DNA of 64,000 bases from contig SGBB01000011.1 of NCBI GenBank assembly GCA_004195025.1, positions 1 to 64,000 of the forward strand, written 5' to 3'. Position numbers and translations under genes: made by a program. Below the pieces are notes generated by a model. It was given only the letters and a program-made list of their open reading frames with translations, searched no databases and was not told where the DNA came from. Positions 45,617-53,969 of this stretch are shown here, piece after piece; within the stretch, counting starts at the first letter, position 1; every line of letters starts with the position of its first letter. The DNA comes from Candidatus Acidulidesulfobacter diazotrophicus. Lineage in GTDB: Bacteria > SZUA-79 > Acidulodesulfobacterales > Acidulodesulfobacteraceae.

Positions 45617-45664
45617 TTTTAATTATCTTTTTGTTTATTTTTATATTTTAATTAATTAACTTAT

Positions 45665-45693
45665 ATATTATCATATCGGCTTAATTTAGTCAA
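45665..45693 (-). promoter_or_regulatory. Probable promoter of the thi operon
   Basis: Reverse strand TTGACT (45693-45688), 17-bp spacer, TAATAT (45670-45665), about 50 bp upstream of the TPP aptamer. The rest of 45700-45948 is non-coding, with a GC-richer patch around 45880-45940 and no recognisable gene. Confidence 0.45.
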
Positions 45694-45948
45694 CTTGTCA
45701 AAAGGACTTAAAAGGACTTAACAAAGGACATAATCCTATTACTATTCCGTACAAAAAACCTTTTTGGAATTGCAACATTTTTTTACACTCTAAGTTAAGG
45801 ATACTTTATTTTATTTCTTTCTTTATTTCTTATTTTAAAATTTACCACATTTTATTTAAAAACAAATCCAAGGATATCGTGGTGACGGCGGGGTTTTAAA
45901 GGGCGATAAGGGTTGTTTTGAAAAGCACCGGCAAAAAAAGTTTGACGA

Positions 45949-46218
45949 TTATCCGAACAACTGCGAATGGGTTCCTATATCGATAAGTCTCAGCTCATCC
46001 TCAAAAACCTGATATATCAAAAGAAGGTCGTTTTTTACGTGGCATTCCCGGCAGCGGTTAAAATCTCCGGATAATTTATGGTCTTTGAATTTAGCTTCTA
46101 AAGACACTTTTTCGGATAGTTGCTCGATAACATAATAAAATATTTTTTTGTCGTTTTTCGTTAAAGATAATTTCTGATAATTTTTCAAGAATTTTTTAGT
46201 TCTGGATAATTTTAGCAA
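45949..46218 (-). CDS. YafQ/RelE-family mRNA interferase toxin
   Basis: 89 residues. It has FLKNYQKLS, HKLSGDFNRCRECHV, DLLLIYQVFEDELRLIDIGT and the terminal HSQLFG, matching YafQ-type toxins including the C-terminal His-x-x-Leu-Phe. It overlaps the antitoxin gene by 7 bp. It should cleave mRNA on the ribosome when freed. Confidence 0.88.
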   Translation of the reverse strand: MLKLSRTKKFLKNYQKLSLTKNDKKIFYYVIEQLSEKVSLEAKFKDHKLSGDFNRCRECHVKNDLLLIYQVFEDELRLIDIGTHSQLFG

Positions 46219-46496
46219 TTTTCTAAGTCCTTCATAAGATCTTCTACGCTATTAAAATAATCGACCTCCCCATTTTCCGCCTCCCTGATAGCCTCCATTG
46301 TTTTCTTATTGGGAATTTCAAGCTCAAAAGGAAGTTTCTTATCCATGACTACTTTGGCAAGGAATATGTTGATCCCGTCGCTCAAAGTAAGATTGTATTT
46401 TTTAAAGAAATCTTTCGCAAAATCCCTGTTTCTTTTATTAAGCTTTATGCTTGTGGATATTCTTTTTTCGTCCGTTTTTATCGTCATAGATTTCAT
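46212..46496 (-). CDS. RelB/DinJ-family antitoxin
   Basis: 94 residues. An N-terminal ribbon-helix-helix (STSIKLNKRNRDFAKDFFKK YNLTLSDGINIFLAKV) is followed by an acidic C-terminal toxin-binding tail. GAGG precedes the ATG at 46496. It pairs with the YafQ-like toxin. Codons look slightly richer in GC than the neighbours, fitting transfer. Confidence 0.87.
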   Translation of the reverse strand: MKSMTIKTDEKRISTSIKLNKRNRDFAKDFFKKYNLTLSDGINIFLAKVVMDKKLPFELEIPNKKTMEAIREAENGEVDYFNSVEDLMKDLENC

Positions 46497-46599
46497 AATT
46501 TGTATTCCTCTTTTTTAAATGTTTTTATTATTATAACACTAAGGTATTACTAAATCAAATATTTTTCGGAATTATAAATTAAAAAAGTAATCAGATCCC

Positions 46600-46871
46600 G
46601 GGTAAGTTTATTTGTGGCACCGCCGATGAGTTAAAGTCAACTAAAATTCCCCACCTAAAGAGCGTTTATTTTCCCCCGCCAATTCCACAGGGTAAATTTA
46701 AATTATTTTTTAGCTTTATTTTACCCAAATTACAAACTGATTTAATATTGAAGAAATAGCTTATTTAAAAGAAAATTATTTAACGGTGTTAAACGAATTT
46801 TTATATAAACAATTTAAGGGTTCGATATGAGCAACGACGAATTTACTATACCTAATATTAATCAATTATAA
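46600..46871 (+). pseudogene. Decayed mobile-element remnant
   Basis: GTGGCACCGCCGATGAGT, then AAATTCCCCACC at about 46614-46650, resembles the GGTGGGGAATTT-type terminal motifs of IS21 elements. A start-less reading frame at 46741-46830 (IEEIAYLKENYLTVLNEFL, then YKQFKGSI) ends in TGA overlapping an ATG (ATGA) that opens a second 14-codon frame. Two overlapping relic genes fit a degraded two-gene insertion sequence. Very tentative. The rest of 46497-46600 is the antitoxin promoter region. Confidence 0.3.
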
Positions 46872-47819
46872 CATTTCTTTAAAGACAAGAGTTGATAAAT
46901 ATCGAGAGCCTGTGTCCGGTAAAACCGTACTATAATTTCCTTTGTATTTTTGGCTAAGTTTATGAATTCCATATAAATTAGCTCCGGAAGAAAAACCGCA
47001 TAAAAGACCTTCTTGTTTTATAAGTTGTTTAAGCATTAAATAGCTTCCTTCCGTATCTACTTTTATGTAATCATCTATAATATCGTTATAGTCAAACCCT
47101 TGAAAGTTAAATGAGTAATTATATTTCCATCCTTCTATGCCATGCATCGGATTATCGGGCACGACGGCGATGATTTTAATATTTTTATTATATTCTTTAA
47201 GTCTTTTTCCTGTTCCTATAATAGTGCCGCCTGTTCCTATGCCAGTTACAAAATAATCAATATTGCCGCCTGTTTGGGTAATAATTTCTAATGCCGTAGT
47301 TTCATAATGAGACATGGCATTATTTGGATTATTATATTGGTCAGGCATATAATAAATATTATTTCCGCCTCTTTTATATTCTTCAAGAGATTTTTTAATA
47401 GCTCCGTCGTGGCTTTCTTCCGCAGGAGTCAGAATTAATTCTGCGCCGTAAAGTTTTATTATCTGCTTGCGTTCTTCGCTCATGTTTGATGGAGCGTAAA
47501 TTTTTACTTTTATGTCTAATAATGCGCCTATCATAGCGTAAGAAATCCCGGTATTCCCTGAAGAAGAATCAATTATAGTCATATTTTGTTTAAGGATATT
47601 TTTGTTTATGGCGTCTCTTATCATATAAAATGCAGGTCTATCCTTAATTGAACCGCCCGGATTTTGAAATTCTGTTTTAGCATAAACTTTAATGCCGTCA
47701 GAACCGTTAAATAAATTATTTAATAAACAAATATCCGTTTCGCCGATTGAATTAAACAAATTTAAACTTAAGAAATTTAATTTATATTTTAGTTCGCTTG
47801 CCATATCATTTTTACTCAT
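46866..47819 (-). CDS. Cysteine synthase family PLP enzyme (CysK/CysM-like)
   Basis: 317 residues. PLP lysine in NPGGSIKDRPA, the SSSGNTGISYA substrate loop, and GIGTGGTIIGTGKRLKE phosphate-binding loop. Makes cysteine from an activated serine. It is the last gene of an operon with TusA-like, MoeB-like and MoaD-NIL proteins under a SAM riboswitch. This suggests a protein thiocarboxylate rather than free sulfide may be the sulfur donor, as with CysM-CysO in mycobacteria. The 3' end meets a mobile-element relic. Confidence 0.9.
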   Translation of the reverse strand: MSKNDMASELKYKLNFLSLNLFNSIGETDICLLNNLFNGSDGIKVYAKTEFQNPGGSIKDRPAFYMIRDAINKNILKQNMTIIDSSSGNTGISYAMIGALLDIKVKIYAPSNMSEERKQIIKLYGAELILTPAEESHDGAIKKSLEEYKRGGNNIYYMPDQYNNPNNAMSHYETTALEIITQTGGNIDYFVTGIGTGGTIIGTGKRLKEYNKNIKIIAVVPDNPMHGIEGWKYNYSFNFQGFDYNDIIDDYIKVDTEGSYLMLKQLIKQEGLLCGFSSGANLYGIHKLSQKYKGNYSTVLPDTGSRYLSTLVFKEML

Positions 47820-47950
47820 TTTTATTAATCCAGTTTTTTATCTCGTTATTAAACGATTGTTAATTTATTAATTAATCGGTATTAATAAGTTAATTAATAA
47901 ATTAATTATTATAATCAAGTTATTAGGCTAATATTATAATTTAACAATTA

Positions 47951-48196
47951 TTATTTTTTGAGTCCATTTTTTTTAACTATTATTTCATAATCGGTATCGT
48001 TTATTTTATTAATTGAAAGCACTTTATGACCCTGCTCTTCCATAGAACGCGGAACATTTCTTATGGCAGGTTCATAATCTACTATTATTCTTAATATTTC
48101 GCCTTGTTTTATTTTTTCTAAAGCAAGTTTAGACCTGACAAAGGTAAAAGGGCATATTTCGCCTTTAATATCTAATTCGCTCTTATATTCAGCCAT
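47951..48196 (-). CDS. TusA-family sulfur-transfer protein
   Basis: 81 residues with the TusA/SirA fold. The active Cys is in KGEICPFTFVRSKLAL; the usual CPxP reads CPFT, as in several TusA paralogues used outside tRNA thiolation. Placed between a MoeB-like E1 and a cysteine synthase, it may relay persulfide sulfur to the carrier protein. Confidence 0.88.
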   Translation of the reverse strand: MAEYKSELDIKGEICPFTFVRSKLALEKIKQGEILRIIVDYEPAIRNVPRSMEEQGHKVLSINKINDTDYEIIVKKNGLKK

Positions 48197-48435
48197 TTTC
48201 GCATTTACTCCGCAAATATTAAATATATTGATTAATTAAGCAAATTAATCAATATATTTAATTAGATTAAGTGAATAATTTAATTAAATTAATTATAAAC
48301 AAACTAATTAAATAGGTTTATTAATTTAATAAGCTATATAAACAGATTAAACAAAAAAGTTAATTAATATAGATTAATAGATTAAGTGAATTATTTATTT
48401 ATTTATTTAACTAAAAATTAAATAAATATTTTTTA

Positions 48436-49257
48436 TCAATTTCTAAATTCACATGATTCTTCATATTCTATTAAATCAATTACCGAAGGATTTTCGCCGC
48501 AAAGCGGACAAGTTTTATCCTGTCTAAGTTTCATTTCGGTAAATTTCATATCTAAAGCGTCATATATTAATAATCTGCCGTTTAATGTCGTACCGATGCC
48601 GAGAACTATTTTTATAGCTTCATTGGCCTGTATAGCCCCTATTATTCCCGGCAGTACACCTAAAACGCCGGCTTCCTGACAGCTTGGAACCAATCCTGCA
48701 GGCGGGGGCGTAGGAAAAAGACATCTGTAGCAGGGTCCTTTATCGGGCATAAATACAGTTGCCTGACCGTCGAATCTAAAGATAGAACCATATACAAGAG
48801 GTTTTCTGTAAAAACGGCATGCATCGTTAATTAAATATCTTGTCGGAAAATTATCGGTAGCATCTATTATCACGTCATAATCTTTGATAAGTTCTTCTAT
48901 ATTGGCAGAAGATATTTTATCTTTATAAGTTATAACTTTAACGTCGGGGTTAATTCTTTCAATTGAATCTTTAGCCGAATCTACCTTGTATCTCCCGACA
49001 TCTTTATTGCCGTGCCATATTTGTCTTTGCAGGTTTGAAAGATCAACCGTATCAAAATCGGCAATTCCGAGAGTTCCTATGCCTGCCGCTCCGAGATATA
49101 ATCCGCATGGCGCACCTAAGCCGCCTGCTCCTATTAAAAGAACTTTAGAAGACAACAGTTTTTCCTGACCTTCGCCGCCTACTTCGGGCAGTATTATGTG
49201 GCGAGCATATCTTTTTATCTGTTCTTCCGTAAAATCCAAAATAACCTCCGTATTCAA
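48436..49257 (-). CDS. MoeB/ThiF-family adenylyltransferase
   Basis: 273 residues. It begins QIKRYARHIILPEVGGEGQE, has the nucleotide loop GAGGLGAPC, DFDTVDLSNLQRQ, DATDNFPTR and CYRCLFP with CPLCGE as the zinc-binding pairs. It should adenylate the Gly-Gly end of the MoaD/ThiS-like carrier encoded next door. Operon neighbours make a sulfur-amino-acid role more likely than molybdopterin. Confidence 0.92.
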   Translation of the reverse strand: MNTEVILDFTEEQIKRYARHIILPEVGGEGQEKLLSSKVLLIGAGGLGAPCGLYLGAAGIGTLGIADFDTVDLSNLQRQIWHGNKDVGRYKVDSAKDSIERINPDVKVITYKDKISSANIEELIKDYDVIIDATDNFPTRYLINDACRFYRKPLVYGSIFRFDGQATVFMPDKGPCYRCLFPTPPPAGLVPSCQEAGVLGVLPGIIGAIQANEAIKIVLGIGTTLNGRLLIYDALDMKFTEMKLRQDKTCPLCGENPSVIDLIEYEESCEFRN

Positions 49258-49303
49258 ATAATCTTTTTAATCAAATTTTATTAAAAATTAAACTTAAAAA
49301 TCT

Positions 49304-49819
49304 TCATTCAACAATATCTAATACGATAGGTTCAACGCTTACGCCTTTAGATTCTAAAAATTTTACCGCTTTTTCAATATCTGAAGATTCTCCTTCAATT
49401 TCAAGAGCAATTATGCCTATATCGTTAGAGATACTGGCGCTTCTTATGTTAGTAATTATATTATAATTTTTCCCTATTAAATATATTAGCGGATCTTTAA
49501 TTACATCTTGAGGATAATTTAAATAAAATTTTTTCTTTTCGGGAGAACCTCCTGCAATAGCAGGAATAATTGAAATTGTATCCCCGTCTTTGACTAATGA
49601 ATTATTATTGTCTATAAATCTGATGTCTTCATCATTTAAATAAACATTGACGAATCTTCTAACCTGATCATTCTGTTCGCATATTCTTTCTTTTATGCCG
49701 GGATAATTTTTTTCAAGGTCGTTAATTATTTCTAAAATGTTAGTCCCTTGAGTGTCAACTTCCGATTTTCCGCCGGTTAATGTTCTTAAAGGTGTAGGTA
49801 TTCTAACAGTTATAGCCAT
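49304..49819 (-). CDS. MoaD/ThiS-like sulfur carrier fused to a NIL domain
   Basis: 171 residues. The N-terminal beta-grasp domain (1-91) begins MAITVRIPTPLRTLTGGK and ends IIPAIAGG. It continues as SPEKKKFYLNYP into a NIL domain (about 95-170). The Gly-Gly that must be exposed for thiocarboxylation is therefore internal; cleavage after it would be needed, and a JAMM protease is encoded at 40466-40900. NIL domains bind small ligands such as methionine in other proteins, suggesting feedback. Confidence 0.9.
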   Translation of the reverse strand: MAITVRIPTPLRTLTGGKSEVDTQGTNILEIINDLEKNYPGIKERICEQNDQVRRFVNVYLNDEDIRFIDNNNSLVKDGDTISIIPAIAGGSPEKKKFYLNYPQDVIKDPLIYLIGKNYNIITNIRSASISNDIGIIALEIEGESSDIEKAVKFLESKGVSVEPIVLDIVE

Positions 49820-49896
49820 TTTTTCCTCCAGACTATTATCAATTTATTATATAATTAATTGTGTTTATGTATTTATGTATTTATGTGTTTATTTTT

Positions 49897-51138
49897 TTAT
49901 TTTTTTTCTCTTATCTTTTTAAGTATTTCTTCAAATTCTTCAAGATTAGGATTAATAACGGGAGCTTCATTTAATTTGCCGTTAAGCGCTTCTAATGTTT
50001 TCAATCCGTTTCCGGTAATTGCAAGTACGGTAGTTTCATTTTTATTAATATAGCCTTTTTCAATAAGTTTTTTTGCAACGGCAACGGTGACGCCGCCGGC
50101 AGTCTCGGTAAATATTCCTTCCGTAGATGCCAAAAGTTTCATACCTTCCACTATTTCATCGTCCGTAGCATCTTCGCCAAATCCGCCGCTTTTATGCATC
50201 AGGTCCGCAGCGTAATATCCGTCTGCAGGATTGCCTATTGCGAGAGATTTTGCGATGGTATCCGGATTTTTAACCGGTTTAATAAATTCTCTTTTTTCTT
50301 TTACGGTTGATGTAATAGGATTGCATCCCGTAGCCTGCGCCCCGAATATTTTAGTATTGTGCTTTTCAATTAATCCGCAATACTCAAATTCTTCAATAGA
50401 TTTTCCGACTTTTGTAATTAAAGAACCGCCTGCCATAGGGACAACAATATTATCCGGAGCCTTAAAGCCGAGCTGTTCAAGGATTTCAAATGTAAGAGAT
50501 TTTGAACCTTCCGCATAATAAGGTCTTAAATTTATATTAACAAACGCCCAGTTATGTTTACCTGCTATCTCCGTGCAAAGTCTATTTACTTTGTCATAGC
50601 TTCCTTCTATCTTAACTAAATTGGTTCCGTAAATAAGAGTGCCTAAGACCTTGCCGACTTCAAGATTTGACGGAATAAACACAAAACTTTCAAAACCGGA
50701 AGAAGCCGCCAAAGCAGCCGTTGCATTCGCAAGATTGCCTGTTGAAGCGCATGCGATAACTTTAAAACCAAATTCTTTTGCTTTAGCTATGGCAACAGAA
50801 ACTACTCTGTCTTTAAAAGAAAGGGTGGGAAAGTTAACCGCATCGTTTTTAATATATATATGTTTAACGCCTAAAGCCCGAGCAAGATTGTCAGCCTTAA
50901 CCAAAGGAGTAAACCCGACATCTTTACCTATTTCTATATCGCCTTTAATAGGGAGCAATTCTCTGTATCTCCACATATTCGGCTGCCGAGATTTAATTTT
51001 TTCTATGCTTATATTTTTTTTGATTTTATCATAATCATAATCTACTTCTAACGGTCCAAAGCAATAATCGCAGACATAGAGCGCGCTGTCCGGATATTCT
51101 TTTCCGCATTCTCTGCATTTTAGTCCTTTTACAAACAT
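49897..51138 (-). CDS. thrC: Threonine synthase-like PLP enzyme
   Basis: 413 residues. An N-terminal zinc-ribbon-like segment (LKCRECGKEY, YVCDYCFGPL) precedes the PLP fold with Lys in TLSFKDRVV, ASTGNLANATAA and ITGNGLKT. It is annotated as threonine synthase by family. As first gene of a SAM-I-controlled operon with a sulfur carrier, it could instead or also use O-phosphohomoserine to make homocysteine. Only biochemistry can decide. Confidence 0.85.
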   Translation of the reverse strand: MFVKGLKCRECGKEYPDSALYVCDYCFGPLEVDYDYDKIKKNISIEKIKSRQPNMWRYRELLPIKGDIEIGKDVGFTPLVKADNLARALGVKHIYIKNDAVNFPTLSFKDRVVSVAIAKAKEFGFKVIACASTGNLANATAALAASSGFESFVFIPSNLEVGKVLGTLIYGTNLVKIEGSYDKVNRLCTEIAGKHNWAFVNINLRPYYAEGSKSLTFEILEQLGFKAPDNIVVPMAGGSLITKVGKSIEEFEYCGLIEKHNTKIFGAQATGCNPITSTVKEKREFIKPVKNPDTIAKSLAIGNPADGYYAADLMHKSGGFGEDATDDEIVEGMKLLASTEGIFTETAGGVTVAVAKKLIEKGYINKNETTVLAITGNGLKTLEALNGKLNEAPVINPNLEEFEEILKKIREKK

Positions 51139-51185
51139 TTTGTCTCCTTGTTTTATGAAAGTGTTATATAAACTATTTGTAAAAA

Positions 51186-51226
51186 AAAAGCCTTTTCTTC
51201 CCGATAAATATGAAGAAAAGGCTTTT
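51186..51226 (-). terminator. SAM-riboswitch terminator
   Basis: A perfect 15-bp stem AAAAGCCTTTTCTTC / GAAGAAAAGGCTTTT with T-run on the reverse strand, 48 nt before the threonine synthase-like gene. It is the expression platform of the aptamer upstream. Confidence 0.9.
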
Positions 51227-51261
51227 AACGCTTATCTTCTTATCTTTCAGGTATATTTTTG

Positions 51262-51418
51262 TTTAACTCTAATGATGTTATTGTAGCATAAATGCCACAT
51301 TCCTGCGGGAGTTAGCACCGAATAAATTAAATTTTAAAGATAAATTAAAATTTACAGTTTCGGTTGCTGCGGTTTCAAACGGGCCCGTCCCTTCACCGCT
51401 CTTGATAAGAAATATCAA
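51262..51418 (-). ncRNA. SAM-I riboswitch (S box)
   Basis: On the reverse strand: CTTATCAAGAGCGGTGAAGG, then GACGGGCCC, TTTGAAACCGCAGCAACC, AAACTG, GGTGCTAACTCC and GCAGG. These are the S-box conserved blocks in order, followed by a terminator. It controls the threonine-synthase/MoaD-NIL/MoeB/TusA/CysM-like operon, indicating that the operon responds to methionine/SAM status. Confidence 0.95.
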
Positions 51419-51445
51419 ATTATTTTTTAAGTTTAAAAGAACAAT

Positions 51446-51478
51446 ATTGTTAATTATTAAATTCAAATAATTAACAAT
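51446..51478 (-). promoter_or_regulatory. 13-bp inverted repeat in the operon leader
   Basis: ATTGTTAATTATT (51446-51458) / AATAATTAACAAT (51466-51478), perfect, 7-bp spacer. It lies between the predicted transcription start and the SAM aptamer; it may be an operator or a 5'-protecting hairpin. Confidence 0.45.
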
Positions 51479-51499
51479 TATATAATGTAATGTTCTAAA

Positions 51500-51528
51500 A
51501 TTATATATTATAATTTAATTTATGTCAA
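51500..51528 (-). promoter_or_regulatory. Consensus sigma-70 promoter of the SAM-riboswitch operon
   Basis: On the reverse strand TTGACA (51528-51523), 17-bp spacer, TATAAT (51505-51500): both hexamers are perfect. Transcription would start at about 51493. Confidence 0.8.
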
Positions 51529-51609
51529 ATTATTTATTGCTGCCCTTCATCCTTATACAATGTACATATTATAATTTAATATATATATATTTTATAAAAT
51601 TTTAAGGAT

Positions 51610-51636
51610 GTATGGGCGGGAATATTTAGCCCATAC
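51610..51636. other. GTATGGGC/GCCCATAC hairpin
   Basis: An 8-bp perfect stem (51610-51617 / 51629-51636) with an 11-nt loop stands out as GC-richer in an AT-rich spacer. A partly inverted relative (GCCCTTCATCCTT) lies at about 51542-51554. No adjacent gene explains it. Confidence 0.4.
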
Positions 51637-51780
51637 AAAAAATAAACTTTTAATAATTTAAATTTTTTCTACCACTATTATATTATTAATAATATAATAA
51701 ATATATAATCTTTTGGTAAGGCAAGCTATATTTGAACACTGTAAAATTAAGTTTTATAAATTATAAATTATAAATTATAA

Positions 51781-52578
51781 ATGAAATTAGACTTATTACT
51801 ATTAAATTATTCGTCAAAAAACAAGTTTATAACAATGAAGACGTGGATAATTATCTTATTTTCCATGCTGTTAATCCCCCTTTTTTTCTCTGGATGTGTC
51901 CCCTATATTATCGGCGGATATCACCCTGAGCCGAAGTATGCAAATAGTTCCGTTCATCCGCAATATTATGCGCCAAAATTTTTGCCTCATAATACGGAAG
52001 AAGGTGTTGCATCTTGGTACGGACCTGGATTCCAAGGAAGACCTACGGCAAGCGGGCATATTTACAATATGTATGATTTAACCGCGGCTTCGAGGACGCT
52101 TCCTTTAGATACGTATGCTTATGTTACAGATTTAAAGAACGGCAGAAGCGTTGAAGTGTTTGTTGACGACAGAGGTCCATATTATGGGGGTAGAATAATG
52201 GACCTTTCATATGCTGCAGCAAGGGCTTTAAATATGTTGGGACCAGGCACCGCCCTTGTCAAAATACAATATTTAGGACCTAATCCTGTTGCAAAAGTTG
52301 AGCAGAATGAAATTAACGGATTCGGAACAAAATATTTGCCGCCCATTACCGGATATACGCTTCAATTTGCCGCATATACATCTAAAGATAAGGCTTTTAA
52401 TAAAGAAAAAGTAATTGCAAATTTAGTACCGGGTGTGCATATAATAACGAAAACAGTGCGTAATACCGATTATTATTGCGTGGTATTAGGAAAATTTGAT
52501 AGTTTGAATAAAGCATATGTTTTTGCAAAAGTTATTGCAAAAGAAGGCTATGATATATATATTACTAAAAGAGGATAA
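51781..52578 (+). CDS. rlpA: RlpA-family septal ring lytic transglycosylase
   Basis: 265 residues. Lipoprotein signal IPLFFSGCVPYI; double-psi beta-barrel with EGVASWYGPGFQGRPTASGH, LPLDTYAYVTDLKNGR and DDRGPY; C-terminal SPOR domain (GYTLQFAAYTSKDKA...YDIYITKRG). Cleaves peptidoglycan lacking stem peptides at the septum. The ATG at 51835 gives a normal lipoprotein signal and may be the real start; neither has a clear Shine-Dalgarno. Confidence 0.9.
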   Translation: MKLDLLLLNYSSKNKFITMKTWIIILFSMLLIPLFFSGCVPYIIGGYHPEPKYANSSVHPQYYAPKFLPHNTEEGVASWYGPGFQGRPTASGHIYNMYDLTAASRTLPLDTYAYVTDLKNGRSVEVFVDDRGPYYGGRIMDLSYAAARALNMLGPGTALVKIQYLGPNPVAKVEQNEINGFGTKYLPPITGYTLQFAAYTSKDKAFNKEKVIANLVPGVHIITKTVRNTDYYCVVLGKFDSLNKAYVFAKVIAKEGYDIYITKRG

Positions 52579-52624
52579 ATTAAATAATTAAATAAATAAA
52601 TAAATAAAAATAGTCGGGGGATAA

Positions 52625-53413
52625 ATGAAAATAGCGGTTTTAATACCTGCAAGATTTGCTTCTACAAGATTTGAAGGAAAACCTTTGGCAAAAATTATGG
52701 GTAAACCTATGATTCAGCATGTATGGGAAGGCGTATCTAAATCTGCAATAGTTTCTGAAATAATTGTTGCTACGGAAGACAAAAAGGTTTTTGACGCTGT
52801 TATTGATTTTGGAGGTAATGCCGTAATGACTAAGGATACCCATGTATCGGGCACTGATAGAATAATTGAGGCGTCAGAAAATATTGATGCGGATATTATC
52901 TTAAACATTCAGGGAGATGAACCTTTAGTGAATAATGAAATAATTAATGCCTTAATTAAACCTTTTAAAGAAGATGAAAACATAGTTTTTACAAGCGTTA
53001 AAACCCCTATTTATTCTTTTGAAGAGTTTACGGATATTAATAATGTAAAAGTGGTAACGGATAAAAACGATTATGGAATTTATTTTTCAAGAAGTCCGAT
53101 ACCTTTTGACAGAAATAACTTTGATTTAAAATTTAATTTAATAAACAGCGGCTTAAAAAATAAAAATAATAATAAAGAAAAATTATTTGGCTATAAACAC
53201 TTAGGATTCTACGGATATAGAAAAAGTTTTCTTAAAATTTTCGGACAATTGCCCCCTTCATATTTAGAGCAGAAAGAAATGCTTGAACAACTGAGAGCTA
53301 TTGAAAACGGTTATAAAATAAAGGTTGAAACCGTAAATATTTCAACAATACCGGTTGATGTTCCCGCCGATATAAAAAAAGTTGAAAGTTATTTATTAAA
53401 ATTATATAATTAA
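52625..53413 (+). CDS. kdsB: 3-deoxy-manno-octulosonate cytidylyltransferase
   Basis: 262 residues: IPARFASTRFEGKPLAKI, ATEDKKVFDAV, SGTDRIIEA and LNIQGDEPLV are KdsB signatures. Activates KDO for lipid A-core synthesis. A short Asn/Lys run (KNKNNNKEK) interrupts the second half. Starts 46 bp after rlpA, after a GGGGG site. Confidence 0.95.
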   Translation: MKIAVLIPARFASTRFEGKPLAKIMGKPMIQHVWEGVSKSAIVSEIIVATEDKKVFDAVIDFGGNAVMTKDTHVSGTDRIIEASENIDADIILNIQGDEPLVNNEIINALIKPFKEDENIVFTSVKTPIYSFEEFTDINNVKVVTDKNDYGIYFSRSPIPFDRNNFDLKFNLINSGLKNKNNNKEKLFGYKHLGFYGYRKSFLKIFGQLPPSYLEQKEMLEQLRAIENGYKIKVETVNISTIPVDVPADIKKVESYLLKLYN

Positions 53414-53602
53414 TCTCTTATTAATATAAAAAAATAAAAAACTATAAATATAACAAAAAGTATAAATAAACATATATAAATAAATCATTTAAATTTATAA
53501 TTAATTATAAAACAATTTATAAAACAATATTTATAAAACAATATTATTATTATTGTTTAATCAATTTTAAAAAATTAAATTTCAAAGAGGTATAGAACAA
53601 AA

Positions 53603-53812
53603 ATGAAAAAAGAAATCCACCCCGAATATTTTGGAACAAAAGTAAGATGCGCATGCGGAAACGAATTTGTTACAGGGAGCACCGTAAAAGAAATTCATAT
53701 TGATATTTGTTCCGAATGCCATCCGTTTTATACGGGCAAACAAAAATTTGTCGACAGCGCAGGCAGAATAGAAAAGTTTAACAAAAAGTATAATATAGAA
53801 AAAAAGAAATAA
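53603..53812 (+). CDS. rpmE: 50S ribosomal protein L31
   Basis: 69 residues. It begins [10 protein letters not shown], with Cys residues in RCACGN and [14 protein letters not shown], i.e. the zinc-binding (C+) form of L31. AGAGG site upstream. Adjacent to prfA/prmC, a common deltaproteobacterial arrangement. Confidence 0.97.
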   Translation: MKKEIHPEYFGTKVRCACGNEFVTGSTVKEIHIDICSECHPFYTGKQKFVDSAGRIEKFNKKYNIEKKK

Positions 53813-53969
53813 ATAAGTAATTTTGATTTATTAAAATTTATTCAATTTAATATATTTTACGAAGAAACCTGCAAGAACGCTCTTGTTTTATTTTAATGTT
53901 TTATTTTAATAGATTTATTTAATTTACTCATTATTTTATTCAATAGTTAATTATTAATAGTTATAATAG

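Noticed and set aside
45500-45620. Possible protein remnant in the thiS upstream region
   Set aside because: The blocks match the TPP riboswitch in order and orientation with a terminator before thiS.
51278-51466. 62-codon reverse-strand frame
   Set aside because: It lies on the SAM-I riboswitch aptamer; the conserved S-box blocks explain the sequence.
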